Positions 53,415 to 61,807 of a stretch of DNA of 64,000 bases are shown in pieces. The first letter of the stretch is position 1. Each line of letters starts with the position of its first letter. The notes beneath the pieces were generated by a model that saw nothing but the letters and a program-made list of their open reading frames with translations, was not told the DNA's origin and ran no database searches. Both the position numbers and the translations under genes were made by a program. Source of the stretch: Microlunatus flavus (GTDB lineage: Bacteria; Actinomycetota; Actinomycetes; Propionibacteriales; Propionibacteriaceae); assembly GCF_900110855.1 (NCBI RefSeq), contig NZ_FOFA01000001.1, positions 744,001 through 808,000 on the forward strand, given 5' to 3'.

Positions 53415-54925
53415 GAGCCCGGGCGGAGCAGCGGGAAGAGGATCGTCTCCCGGATGCCCACACCGGTGAAGAGCATGATCAACCGGTCCAGGCCGAGCCC
53501 GACGCCACCCATCGGCGGCGCCCCGAGTTCGAGGGCCTCGAGGAAGTCGTCGTCGAGCTGCATGGCCTCGGGGTCGCCGGCAGCCGCCTCGAGCGACTGG
53601 GCGGTGAGCCGCTCGCGCTGGATCACGGGGTCGATCAGCTCGGAGAAGCCCGTGCCGCGCTCGACGCCGCCGATGAAGAGGTCCCACGCCTCGATGAGCG
53701 CGGGGTCGCTGCGGTGCGGACGGGCCAGCGGCTGCGCGGTCGGCGGGTAGTCGCAGACGAAGGTCGGCTGCAGCAGCGTCGGCTCCACCAGCTCCGCGAA
53801 CAGCTCGAGGACGACCTTCTCCGCGCCCCAGGCCGGGTCGAGCGCGACGTCGCGCGCGGTGGCGATCGCGCGGAGGGCCTCCACCGGCGTCGACGGCGTG
53901 ACCTCCTCGCCCAGCACCGCCGACAGGCCGGGGTAGACGCCGAGCCAGCGCCACTCCCCGTCGAGGTCGATGGTGCCGGCGGGTGTCTCGACCTGCCGAG
54001 AGCCCAGCACGTCGGCGACGTCCAGGACGATCTCGCGGGTCAGCTCGGCGACGGTCCGCTGGTCGCCCCAGGCCTGGTAGAACTCCAGCATCGTGAACTC
54101 GGGGCTGTGCGTGGAGTCGACGCCCTCGTTGCGGAAGATCCGGCCCATCTCGTAGACGCGGTCCACCCCGCCGACGACTGCGCGCTTGAGGAACAGCTCG
54201 AGCGCGATCCGCAGCGTCATGTCGATGTCGAAGGCGTTGAGGTGCGTCGGGAACGGCCGGGCGTGCGCCCCGCCGTGCACCAGCTGCAGCACCGGCGTCT
54301 CCACCTCGACGAAGTCGTGGCGGTGCAAGGTGTTGCGGATGCTGCGCGTGACGCGGGCGCGGTCCAGGACCATCTGGCGCGCCTCCTCGCGGACCGTGAG
54401 GTCGGCGTAGCGCTGGCGGACGCGCGTCTCCTCCGACAGCTCGGTGTAGAGGTTCGGCAGCGGGCGCAGCGCCTTGGACGCGAGCTCCCAGGTGCTGCCC
54501 ATGACGCTCAGCTCGCCGCGGCGCGAGGAGACGACGCGGCCGGTGACGCTGACGAAGTCACCCAGGTCGACGTCGGCCTTCCAGCGGGCGAGAGACTCCT
54601 CGCCGACCTCTGCGAGGGAGAGCATCACCTGCAGGCGGGTGCCGGTGTCGGCGGTCGACAGGCCCTCCTGCAGCGTGGCGAAGCAGAGCTTGCCGGTGTT
54701 GCGCAGGAACACCACGCGCCCGGCCACGGAGACGACGTCCTGCGTCTCCTCCCCGCTCGCGAGGCTCGCCCAGCGCGAGCGGACCTCCCGCAGAGCGTGC
54801 GTGCGCGGCACGGACACGGGGTAGGCCTGCCGCCCCTCGTCGAGCAGCCGGGCGCGCTTGTCCTGACGGACGCGGCGCTGCTCGGAGACCTCGACGTCGG
54901 TCGGCGCGGTGGGCTGGTCTGGCAC
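53411..54925 (-). CDS. lysS: Class II lysyl-tRNA synthetase (divergent, possible second copy)
   Basis: A 504-residue LysRS-family protein. The N-terminal OB-fold (VAGRVVFLRNTGKLCFATLQ) and class II core are complete: motif 2 FRNEGVDSTHSPEFTMLEFY and motif 3 GLGLDRLIMLF. Some positions depart from the usual LysRS pattern: THLNAFDIDMTLRIALELFL in place of THHNALDxxLYLRIAPELYL. The gene sits with an ankyrin gene in place of the panC-type setting seen for many actinobacterial lysS genes, so it could be a second, specialised copy. GTG follows TAGATT by six bases (leaderless). Confidence 0.88.
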   Translation of the reverse strand: MPDQPTAPTDVEVSEQRRVRQDKRARLLDEGRQAYPVSVPRTHALREVRSRWASLASGEETQDVVSVAGRVVFLRNTGKLCFATLQEGLSTADTGTRLQVMLSLAEVGEESLARWKADVDLGDFVSVTGRVVSSRRGELSVMGSTWELASKALRPLPNLYTELSEETRVRQRYADLTVREEARQMVLDRARVTRSIRNTLHRHDFVEVETPVLQLVHGGAHARPFPTHLNAFDIDMTLRIALELFLKRAVVGGVDRVYEMGRIFRNEGVDSTHSPEFTMLEFYQAWGDQRTVAELTREIVLDVADVLGSRQVETPAGTIDLDGEWRWLGVYPGLSAVLGEEVTPSTPVEALRAIATARDVALDPAWGAEKVVLELFAELVEPTLLQPTFVCDYPPTAQPLARPHRSDPALIEAWDLFIGGVERGTGFSELIDPVIQRERLTAQSLEAAAGDPEAMQLDDDFLEALELGAPPMGGVGLGLDRLIMLFTGVGIRETILFPLLRPGS

Positions 54926-54931
54926 CCGGTC

Positions 54932-54937
54932 AATCTA
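54932..54937 (-). promoter_or_regulatory. -10 element (TAGATT) of the lysS-like gene, leaderless
   Basis: Minus-strand TANNNT hexamer ending 6 bases before the GTG at 54925; no ribosome site. Confidence 0.55.
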
Positions 54938-55020
54938 GTGGCGAACGCGGCCCGCACCGGCGGCGAAGGACTTGTTGAGAAGTCCTGATCGGGCCTCGTG
55001 TGCCCCTCCGTCCTGCCACG

Positions 55021-55641
55021 ATGACGGCCATGTCGTCACCGCAGGAGCCGCAGCAGAGCCCCGGCCCGGGAGCACCGCAGGCGTACGGCCCGCCGCAGGG
55101 CTACGCACCCCCGCAGGGCTACCCACCGCCCCAGGGGTACGCCCCGCCGCAGCCCCAGCAGTACGCGCAGCCGCAGCAGCACGGCCAGCAGCCCTCGCAG
55201 CCGTACGCGCAGCCGTCCCAGCCGTCCGCGCCGCAGGGCCAGACCCGGCCGTACGGCGATGCTCCGACGGGCGAGCTGGTGGTCGACCTGCGCAAGCCGT
55301 TCGGCGGGGCCGGCTGGGTGACCCCGGTGCTGTCCATCGACGGCTTCCCGGCCACGGCGTCCTGGGGCCGCAACGTCTTCCCCGCCCCGGCCGGGGTCCG
55401 GCAGGTCGACGCGGCCTCCACCTACCTGTGGACCTTCGGCCGGGCGTCCATGCCCGTGACCGTCGAGCCGGGCCGGACGAGCGAGGTCCACTACACGGGG
55501 CCGATGTGGACGTTCGGCATGGGCGGCCGGATGGGCACCGAGGTGCAGAAGCGTCCGGGCATGGGCCTCTTCATCGGCCTCATGTCCTTCGTCGGCCTCG
55601 TGCTGCTCCTCGCGATCCTCGTGGGCGTCACCAGCGGCTGA
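55021..55641 (+). CDS. Pro/Gln/Tyr-rich protein with C-terminal membrane helix
   Basis: A 206-residue protein. Residues 1-75 are low-complexity repeats of the type PPQGYAPPQ and QPYAQP. A compact beta-rich domain follows (GELVVDLRKPFGGAGWVTPV, PVTVEPGRTSEVHYTGP), reminiscent of a small PEGA-like or carboxypeptidase-regulatory-like fold, then one C-terminal helix (LFIGLMSFVGLVLLLAILVG). It has no assigned function. The ATG at 55030 is an alternative start. It precedes the ATP-grasp cluster and resembles, in its N-terminus only, the YbjQ-like protein on the other side. Confidence 0.7.
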   Translation: MTAMSSPQEPQQSPGPGAPQAYGPPQGYAPPQGYPPPQGYAPPQPQQYAQPQQHGQQPSQPYAQPSQPSAPQGQTRPYGDAPTGELVVDLRKPFGGAGWVTPVLSIDGFPATASWGRNVFPAPAGVRQVDAASTYLWTFGRASMPVTVEPGRTSEVHYTGPMWTFGMGGRMGTEVQKRPGMGLFIGLMSFVGLVLLLAILVGVTSG

Positions 55642-55715
55642 TCCGTTGCTGGCCTGAGAAGTTCACACGGCCGCGGCCCCTGGAACACCCCTCGTGTGAG
55701 CCCGCCGGCGCTGAG

Positions 55716-55721
55716 TAACCT
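55716..55721 (+). promoter_or_regulatory. -10 element (TAACCT) of the ATP-grasp operon, leaderless
   Basis: TANNNT hexamer ending 7 bases before the ATG at 55729, without a ribosome site. It is the only clear promoter for the cluster. Confidence 0.6.
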
Positions 55722-55728
55722 TCGCGGC

Positions 55729-57372
55729 ATGCGCGACGCCTTGTCCGACTACCGCCCCGGCGCGGCGTTCGACGAGATGGTCGACCCGAGCGGCACCGTG
55801 CGACCGAGCTACCGCGCCGTGCACGCCTCGCTGCAGCAGTCGACGGCGGCCGAGCTCCGGGCCATCGCCGAGGCGCTGGCCAGCAACTACACGCAGGCGG
55901 GCGTCACGTTCGACGTCGGCGGGGTCGAGCGGCCGTTCCCGCTCGACATCGTGCCGCGGGTCATCGCGGCCGCCGAGTGGGACACCATCGAGGCCGGCGT
56001 CGCCCAGCGCGTCCGGGCCATGGAGCTGTTCCTCGACGACGTCTACTCCGACGCCAAGGTCATCTCCGACGGGGTCATCCCCAGCCAGCTCGTCACGTCG
56101 TCGTCGCACTTCCACCGCGTCGTGTGGGGCGTGCGGCCGCCGAACGGCGTCCGCATCCACGTCGCCGGCGTCGACCTGATCCGGACGCCCGAGGGCGACG
56201 TGCGGGTGCTCGAGGACAACTTCCGGGTGCCGAGCGGCGTCTCGTACGTGATGACCAACCGCACCGCGATGATCACCGCGCTGCCCGACGCCTTCGCCAA
56301 CCAGCGCATCCGCGGCGTCGGCGACTACCCGGCCCGGCTCCTGCAGGCGCTGCGCAAGGCGTCGCCGGCGACCGACGACCCGAACATCGTGGTGCTGACC
56401 CCCGGCGTCTACAACTCCGCCTACTTCGAGCACACCCTGCTCGCCCGGACGATGGGCGTCGAGCTCGTCGAGGGCCGCGACCTCGAGTGCCGCCGCGGCA
56501 AGGTCTACATGCGCACCACCGCCGGGCTGCGCCGCGTCGACGTGATCTACCGCCGCCTCGACGACGACTTCCTCGACCCGGTCTTCTTCCGCAGCGACTC
56601 GATGCTCGGCGTCCCGGGCCTCACCAACGCCGTCCGTACGGGCGGCGTGGCCCTCGCCAACGCCATCGGCAACGGCGTCGCCGACGACAAGCTGATCTAC
56701 ACCTACGTGCCCGACCTCATCCGCTACTACCTCCACGAGGAACCGGTCATCGGCAACGTCGACACCTGGCGCCTGGAGGAGGACGAGGCCCGCGAGGAGG
56801 TCCTCGACCGCCTCCACGAGCTGGTCGTCAAGCCGGTCGACGGTTCCGGCGGCAAGGGCATCGTCATCGGGCCGCGGGCGACGCCGGAGGAGCTCGACGC
56901 GCTGCGCGCGCGGGTGACCGCCGACCCGCGCGGCTGGATCGCCCAGCCGGTCGTGCAGCTGTCGACGGTGCCGACCCTCATCGACGACGCGCTGCGGCCC
57001 CGGCACGTCGACCTGCGCCCCTTCGCCGTCAACAGCGGCGACGGCATCTACGTCCTGCCCGGCGGCCTCACGCGCGTCGCGCTCCCCGAGGGCGAGCTCG
57101 TGGTCAACAGCAGCCAGGGTGGCGGCAGCAAGGACACCTGGGTGCTCAGCTCCTCGACCCCGCGGCTCGTGGAGGAGCCCGAGGCGGTGGAGGCCGAGCT
57201 GCGCGCCGAGGAGGGCGACCTCGAGGTCGCGCCCGAGCGGACCGTGCGTCCCGTCGTCCCGCTGCTCGTCGGGCGCCCCCGGACCGACGCCACGGACCGG
57301 AGCCCCGGGCACCGCCAGCAGCAGGAGCAGCAGCAGCAGAGCCCTGCGGGCGACGGGGAGGTGACGCTGTGA
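55729..57372 (+). CDS. Circularly permuted ATP-grasp type 2 protein
   Basis: A 547-residue ATP-dependent ligase-like protein. The permuted ATP-grasp domain is recognisable from VLEDNFRVPSGVSYVMTNR, RGRVEGRDL-type central region (here VEGRDLECRRGKVYMRTTAG), NAIGNGVADDKLIYTYVP and the phosphate-loop segment KPVDGSGGKGIVIG. The C-terminal about 90 residues are acidic then Gln-rich and probably disordered. The family is predicted to form peptide or amide bonds and is typically encoded with alpha-E and transglutaminase proteins, as here. The ATG at 55729 follows a -10 box; the stop overlaps the alpha-E start. Confidence 0.9.
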   Translation: MRDALSDYRPGAAFDEMVDPSGTVRPSYRAVHASLQQSTAAELRAIAEALASNYTQAGVTFDVGGVERPFPLDIVPRVIAAAEWDTIEAGVAQRVRAMELFLDDVYSDAKVISDGVIPSQLVTSSSHFHRVVWGVRPPNGVRIHVAGVDLIRTPEGDVRVLEDNFRVPSGVSYVMTNRTAMITALPDAFANQRIRGVGDYPARLLQALRKASPATDDPNIVVLTPGVYNSAYFEHTLLARTMGVELVEGRDLECRRGKVYMRTTAGLRRVDVIYRRLDDDFLDPVFFRSDSMLGVPGLTNAVRTGGVALANAIGNGVADDKLIYTYVPDLIRYYLHEEPVIGNVDTWRLEEDEAREEVLDRLHELVVKPVDGSGGKGIVIGPRATPEELDALRARVTADPRGWIAQPVVQLSTVPTLIDDALRPRHVDLRPFAVNSGDGIYVLPGGLTRVALPEGELVVNSSQGGGSKDTWVLSSSTPRLVEEPEAVEAELRAEEGDLEVAPERTVRPVVPLLVGRPRTDATDRSPGHRQQQEQQQQSPAGDGEVTL

Positions 57373-58295
57373 TCCTCAGCCGCATCGCGGAGTCGATGTT
57401 CTGGATCGGGCGCTACGTCGAGCGCGCCGAGGACACGGCGCGCCTGCTCCAGACCCACCTGCGCCTGCTGGTGGAGGACAGCTCGACCGAGGTCCAGGCC
57501 AGCGCGAACCTGCTCGCCCTGATGAGCGTGGACGGGGTCGAGGAACCCACCCACGCCGACCTGCTGCGCCTGCTCGCGTACGACCGTCGCGAGCCGAGCT
57601 CGATCTTCTCCTGCTGGGCGGCGGCGCGCGACAACGCGCGGCGCGCGCGCGAGGTCATCCCCCTGGACCTGTGGGAGTGCATCAACACCACCTGGCACCA
57701 GCTGCCGTCCGGCGGCTTCGGGGTGGCGCGCGCCAACGGCTTCCTCAACTGGGCGCGCGAGCGCAGCGCCCTGTTCACCGGCATCGCCCGCAGCACGATG
57801 GTCCGCGACGACGGGTGGCAGTTCCTGTCGCTGGGCCGCTGCCTCGAGCAGGCCGACATGACCTCGCGGCTCGTCGCCTCCGCCTCCGTCTCGGGCGGGG
57901 CCTCGCAGTGGCCCTCGGTGCTGCGCGGCTGCGGCGGCCACGACGCCTTCCTGCGGACCTACCGCGGCGTCCACGACGACGTCTCCGCCGCGCAGTTCCT
58001 CATCCTCGACGCGCGCTTCCCGCGCTCGATCATGCACGGGCTGAACGCCGCCGCCGACTGCCTGGCCAAGCTCGCCGTCGACGACCAGACCGGCGGGCGC
58101 GCCTCGCAGGCCCGCCGCCAGCTCGGCCAGCTGCGGGCCCGGCTCGAGTTCGCCGACATGCACGACCTCGTCGACCGCCTCGACGAGGAGATGGGCGCGG
58201 TGCAGGACGTGACGGCGGCGGTGACCGAGCTCGTGACGCTGCAGTACTTCGCCGCCGAGGACCAGCACGCCTGGGTGACGGAGGGGACCCGGTGA
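57369..58295 (+). CDS. Alpha-E domain protein
   Basis: A 308-residue all-helical protein beginning VILSRIAESMFWIGRYVERA, the standard signature of the alpha-E family. Other conserved parts are ARDNARRAREVIPLDLWECI and FLSLGRCLEQADMTSRLVA. It overlaps the ATP-grasp gene by 4 bases and is translated with it. The family always accompanies permuted ATP-grasp proteins and is thought to be a partner or scaffold in the predicted peptide-modifying system; no activity is proven. Confidence 0.92.
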   Translation: MILSRIAESMFWIGRYVERAEDTARLLQTHLRLLVEDSSTEVQASANLLALMSVDGVEEPTHADLLRLLAYDRREPSSIFSCWAAARDNARRAREVIPLDLWECINTTWHQLPSGGFGVARANGFLNWARERSALFTGIARSTMVRDDGWQFLSLGRCLEQADMTSRLVASASVSGGASQWPSVLRGCGGHDAFLRTYRGVHDDVSAAQFLILDARFPRSIMHGLNAAADCLAKLAVDDQTGGRASQARRQLGQLRARLEFADMHDLVDRLDEEMGAVQDVTAAVTELVTLQYFAAEDQHAWVTEGTR

Positions 58296-58468
58296 CGGGC
58301 CCCGGTACGCCGCGCGCCCTCCCGCTCGCCCGACCCACCTCCCAGCACCGCCGCGAACCGCTGACTTCCGACAGCGGATCCGGCTCTCCGGCCGCCGCCC
58401 CTCAGCGGTTCGTCGGGCTCAGGGGTGCGGCAGGCCGGGCAGGCGCGACGAGGAGGACACGGCCGTGA
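58292..58468 (+). CDS. Possible small coupled ORF (58 aa) between alpha-E and transglutaminase
   Basis: A GTG overlaps the alpha-E stop (GTGA) and the frame ends in a TGA that overlaps the transglutaminase GTG, so the ORF fills the 169-base gap exactly with 4-base overlaps at both ends. The product is basic and Pro/Ser/Gly/Arg-rich with no recognised domain (for example SDSGSGSPAAAPQRF). In GC-rich DNA such frames arise by chance, so it is only a candidate. Confidence 0.3.
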   Translation: MTGPGTPRALPLARPTSQHRREPLTSDSGSGSPAAAPQRFVGLRGAAGRAGATRRTRP

Positions 58469-59319
58469 GGCTCTCGATCGACCACCAGACGGGGTTCCGG
58501 TACGACTCGCCGGTGCGCTCCTCGTACAACGAGGCGCGCATGACGCCGACGACGCGCGACGGCCAGACCGTGTGGACCTCGCGGACCACCATCGAGCCGA
58601 CCGCGTGGAGCTTCAGCTACGTCGACTACTGGGGCACCAACGTCACGACCTTCGAGCTGCACGAGCCGCACGAGCGGCTCACCGTGCACGCCCAGGCCGT
58701 GGTCGACACCCGCGGCGACGACCTGCCCTGGGACACCGACCGCCGCACGGCCCGCAACGACCTCGGCTGGCCGGCGCTGCGCGACCGGGGCGTCATCGAC
58801 CCGATGACCGACTTCCTCACGGTCACCAGCCGCACCACGCCGCCGGCGGAGCTGACCGCGCTCGTCGCCGACGTCGCGCACCAGCCGCCGCGCCTGGCCG
58901 GTCTCGACGTGTGCCGGATCGTCCACGACCGGCTGTCCTACCGCCGCGGTTCCACGACGGTCAACAGCACCGCCGCCGAGGTCTGGGAGCTCGGCACGGG
59001 CGTCTGCCAGGACTTCACCCACGTCGCCCTCGGCGCCCTGCGCTCGATCGGGCTGCCGGCGCGCTACGTCTCGGGCTACCTCCACCCCGGGCGCAACGGG
59101 GCGACGGCGGGCACGGTCACCGGCGAGAGCCACTCGTGGGTCGAGTGGTGGTGCGGCACCTGGGTGTCGTACGACCCGACGCAGGGCTGCCGGCTCACCG
59201 ACCGCTACGTCCGCGTCGGCCAGGGCCGCGACTACGGCGACGTGGCGCCGCTGCGCGGGACCTACTCCGGCGGGTCGTCGGAGATGTTCGTGACCGTGTC
59301 GATGACCGAGCTGGGCTGA
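58465..59319 (+). CDS. Transglutaminase-like cysteine protease/amidase
   Basis: A 284-residue protein with an N-terminal beta domain (transglutaminase N family; RLSIDHQTGFRYDSPVRSSY) and a papain-like core. The catalytic triad is Cys181 (GTGVCQDFTHV), His223 (GESHSWVEWW) and Asp237 (SYDPTQG). GTG follows GAGGAGG. With the permuted ATP-grasp and alpha-E genes it forms the conserved triad proposed to make and trim peptide-type amide linkages. No secretion signal is evident, so it should act in the cytoplasm. Confidence 0.92.
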   Translation: MRLSIDHQTGFRYDSPVRSSYNEARMTPTTRDGQTVWTSRTTIEPTAWSFSYVDYWGTNVTTFELHEPHERLTVHAQAVVDTRGDDLPWDTDRRTARNDLGWPALRDRGVIDPMTDFLTVTSRTTPPAELTALVADVAHQPPRLAGLDVCRIVHDRLSYRRGSTTVNSTAAEVWELGTGVCQDFTHVALGALRSIGLPARYVSGYLHPGRNGATAGTVTGESHSWVEWWCGTWVSYDPTQGCRLTDRYVRVGQGRDYGDVAPLRGTYSGGSSEMFVTVSMTELG

Positions 59320-59377
59320 GGCGCGACGCGCGGCCGACCGGGTCGCCGATCGCGGCCCGACCGCTCCTGGCGCCCGA

Positions 59378-59383
59378 TATCTT
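59378..59383 (+). promoter_or_regulatory. -10 element (TATCTT), leaderless start
   Basis: TANNNT hexamer ending 6 bases before the ATG at 59390. Confidence 0.55.
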
Positions 59384-59389
59384 GAGCGC

Positions 59390-59926
59390 ATGAGCAACCC
59401 GTACGGCCAGCAGCCCCCTTACGGGCAGCCCGGCCGCCAGCCGAACCCGTACGGCCAGCCCCAGCAGCCCTACGGCCAGCAGCCCCAGCCGTACGGCCAG
59501 CCCCAGGGCTACGGCCAGCCGCAGGGCGGCTACGGGCAGTACGGCCAGCCGCAGCAGCAGTGGGCCCCGCCGCCCCCGCCGCGCCCGGCGCTGCGACGGT
59601 TCGGCATGCCCGTCGTGACGATGGACGTCGTCCCCGGCCGCGAGACCGCCGAGGTGCTCGGCCCGGTCGTGTCCGTGGTGGCCCGCAGCCGCGAGCTGCG
59701 GCCCGACCTGCGCAACGCCGGCGTGGTCGAGGGCTACACCGCGATGCTCACCGACTCGCGCCAGGACGCGATCGCCAAGGTCGTCGAGATGGCGCGCGAG
59801 GCCGGGGCGGACGCGGTCGTCGGGCTGCGCTTCGACTGCAGCGAGATCACGCAGTCCCTCAGCGAGGTCGTCGCGTACGGCACCGCGGTCAAGCTCGCCG
59901 CCCCCGTCGAGACCGGCGCGGAGTAG
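59390..59926 (+). CDS. YbjQ/UPF0145-like protein with PYGQ-repeat N-terminus
   Basis: A 178-residue protein. About 65 residues of PYGQPQ-type repeats precede a YbjQ-like domain: VTMDVVPGRETAEVLGPVVS, then RQDAIAKVVEMAREAGADAV and VGLRFDCSEITQSLSEVVAY. YbjQ domains form pentamers and are of unknown function (often annotated as heavy-metal-binding). The repeat tract may drive membrane or protein association; similar tracts occur in actinobacterial membrane proteins. It lies 70 bases after the transglutaminase with its own -10 box. Confidence 0.85.
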   Translation: MSNPYGQQPPYGQPGRQPNPYGQPQQPYGQQPQPYGQPQGYGQPQGGYGQYGQPQQQWAPPPPPRPALRRFGMPVVTMDVVPGRETAEVLGPVVSVVARSRELRPDLRNAGVVEGYTAMLTDSRQDAIAKVVEMAREAGADAVVGLRFDCSEITQSLSEVVAYGTAVKLAAPVETGAE

Positions 59927-59941
59927 CGCCGGTCCCGCAGG

Positions 59942-60598
59942 TCACGCGGAACGGACGCGGATGCCCTCGGGGCCCGCCTCGAACCGCACCTCGGACAGGT
60001 CGCTCACGACCGCGTCGGCCTGCAGCTTCTCGCGGGCGGTCGTGGTGACGACGGCGAGCGTGGCGCACCCGGCCGCCTTGGCGGCCTGGAGCCCGAGCGG
60101 GGCGTCCTCGACGACGAGGCAGCGCGTCGGGTCGACGCCCAGCCGCTCGGCGGCCAGCAGGTAGGGGTCCGGCGCCGGCTTGCCGTGCTCGACCTGGTCG
60201 GCCGTCACCAGCACCTTCGGGGCGACGAGGCCGGAGGAGGCGATCCGCGCCTTCGCGAGCGGCATGGTGCAGGAGGTGGCGATCGCGTTCGGCGCGTCGG
60301 CCACCGCCGCGAGCGCCTCGGTCGCGCCCGGCAGGACCAGCAGGCCCTCGGTGTCGTTGAGCTCGAGCTCGTTGATGCGCAGGACGCCGGCCTCCCGCTC
60401 CGCCTCGGGCAGGAACTTCGCCACGATGCTCGCCGCGGGGATCCCGTCGTGGCCGCGCATCTGGTCCTCGCTCAGCCCGTGCTCGACCGCCCAGCGCGCC
60501 CAGGCCCGGTAGACCGCCGCCGTCGAGTCGACCAGCGTGCCGTCCATGTCGAACAGCACCGCGTCGAACACCCGGTCCTCCAGACCGTTGAGACCCAC
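59942..60598 (-). CDS. HAD-superfamily phosphatase (beta-phosphoglucomutase/GPP-like)
   Basis: A 218-residue haloacid dehalogenase-type phosphatase. The four motifs are present: VLFDMDGTLVDS (nucleophile and acid Asp), ATSCTMPLAKARI, KPAPDPYLLAAERLG and VVEDAPLGLQAAKAAG. The cap domain is of the C1 type as in sugar-phosphate or glycerol-phosphate phosphatases. The GTG at 60598 was chosen because the conserved core starts 12 residues later; GAAGGG lies 8 bases upstream. Substrate not predictable; likely a sugar phosphate. Confidence 0.9.
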   Translation of the reverse strand: MGLNGLEDRVFDAVLFDMDGTLVDSTAAVYRAWARWAVEHGLSEDQMRGHDGIPAASIVAKFLPEAEREAGVLRINELELNDTEGLLVLPGATEALAAVADAPNAIATSCTMPLAKARIASSGLVAPKVLVTADQVEHGKPAPDPYLLAAERLGVDPTRCLVVEDAPLGLQAAKAAGCATLAVVTTTAREKLQADAVVSDLSEVRFEAGPEGIRVRSA

Positions 60599-60743
60599 GT
60601 CCTGCCACCCTTCTGTCGTCGGCCCGCCATCCTTCCACCCGCGGACTGCCGGCCCGACCAGCGAACCAGCGCCTGAACTGAGATAGTGCTGAGAGGGCTC
60701 GGGCTGCTGCCGCGCCGGCCCGTCCTCCCGAGAGGTCGCCGCC

Positions 60744-61628
60744 GTGCCCGTTCGTCGCCCACGCCCCCTCCGTGCTGCCGGTGCCGGGCTCCTCGGCCTG
60801 ACGCTGGCCGCGGGGCTCGCACCGCTCGCGTCGGCGGGCACGCCCCTCGAGGCCTTCGCCTCGATCAGCTCGGTGGCCGACGGCTGCCGCAGCACGGTGA
60901 TCACCGGCATCGACGGTTCGCCGGGGGTCCGCTACTACGCCGGCGGCCACCGGCTCCGGTTCCCCACGAAGAGGCTCCGGTTCGACACCACCGGCGTCGT
61001 CGAGCTGACGGCCAGGGGCAAGGGCGGCGCCTCCGTCGACCAGCCCCGCCACCGGCTGGCGGCGCCCGAGGAGTGCTTCGCGGACGCCCCGACCGTCGAC
61101 ACGAGCATCCCGCGCTACACCCCGAAGATCAGCTGGTGCAGCACGGACAAGCACCCCCACCTGGCCCAGGCCTTCGTGTCCGACGACGCCGAACCGGTCG
61201 TCTACGTGCTGCGGCACCGCACCAGCCAGCGCCTGGCCGACTACGGCGCGACCCAGCTCGCCGAGGGGTCGGGCGAGACCCGGTTCGACCTCGACCGGGG
61301 CCTGGAGCCGGGCCGCTACGTCCTCGAGGTCAGCCAGGTGTTCGCGGCGCCCGGCACCTACGGCTGGTCGACCCCGGTCGAGGAGCTGCGCTGCGTCGGC
61401 AAGCCGAAGGTGGGACGCGGCAAGGTCACCTTCCGGGTCCCGAAGCACGGCCCGACCGCCCTGCTCTCGATCTCGGTGCCGTCCGAGGTCGACCCCGTCG
61501 AGGCCGTTCGGGTCCGCGCCGGGCACACGTACACGTTCCGGACCTCGGAGCCCGAGGTCAGCTGGGTCGCCACCCCGACCGGTGACCACGTCGGGGAGAT
61601 GGGCCACGGGACGGTCGACGTTCCGTAG
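60744..61628 (+). CDS. Secreted protein of unknown function
   Basis: A 294-residue exported protein. A signal peptide is clear (VPVRRPRPLRAAGAGLLGLT then LAPLASAGTP, likely cut after ASA). The mature part is beta-rich with six cysteines or fewer (DGCRSTV, EECFAD, SWCSTDK, ELRCVG) spaced as possible disulfides, and ends EVSWVATPTGDHVGEMGHGT. No domain was recognised. GAGAGG lies about 8 bases before the GTG. It diverges from the HAD phosphatase gene and stands alone. Confidence 0.7.
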   Translation: MPVRRPRPLRAAGAGLLGLTLAAGLAPLASAGTPLEAFASISSVADGCRSTVITGIDGSPGVRYYAGGHRLRFPTKRLRFDTTGVVELTARGKGGASVDQPRHRLAAPEECFADAPTVDTSIPRYTPKISWCSTDKHPHLAQAFVSDDAEPVVYVLRHRTSQRLADYGATQLAEGSGETRFDLDRGLEPGRYVLEVSQVFAAPGTYGWSTPVEELRCVGKPKVGRGKVTFRVPKHGPTALLSISVPSEVDPVEAVRVRAGHTYTFRTSEPEVSWVATPTGDHVGEMGHGTVDVP

Positions 61629-61771
61629 CGCTGACCCGAGGACGTCCCACCGCCTCGTGGCCCCACCCGGCCGAGCCCCGGCAGGTGCTGCTGCCGGCAC
61701 ACGCCGCGCCGCCGGCGTCGACGATCAGCGCTGCGCCGGCGCCCACTCACCCAGTACCTCGCCTAAACCCC

Positions 61772-61800
61772 TTGCATGAGTGAGCACTCACTCATACGCT
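61772..61800 (+). promoter_or_regulatory. Promoter with embedded TetR operator
   Basis: TTGCAT (61772-61777) and TACGCT (61795-61800) are 17 bases apart. Between and over them lies the perfect palindrome ATGAGTGAGCACTCACTCAT (61776-61795, 9-base arms). The GTG follows the -10 by 7 bases, so the transcript is leaderless. Repressor binding here would block RNA polymerase directly. Confidence 0.8.
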
Positions 61801-61807
61801 GCTCCGC

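Noticed and set aside
50299-53463. A 1054-codon minus-strand frame
   Set aside because: Only its last 300 codons (DUF3152) are real. The rest is antisense to the YibE/F gene and runs through intergenic repeats.
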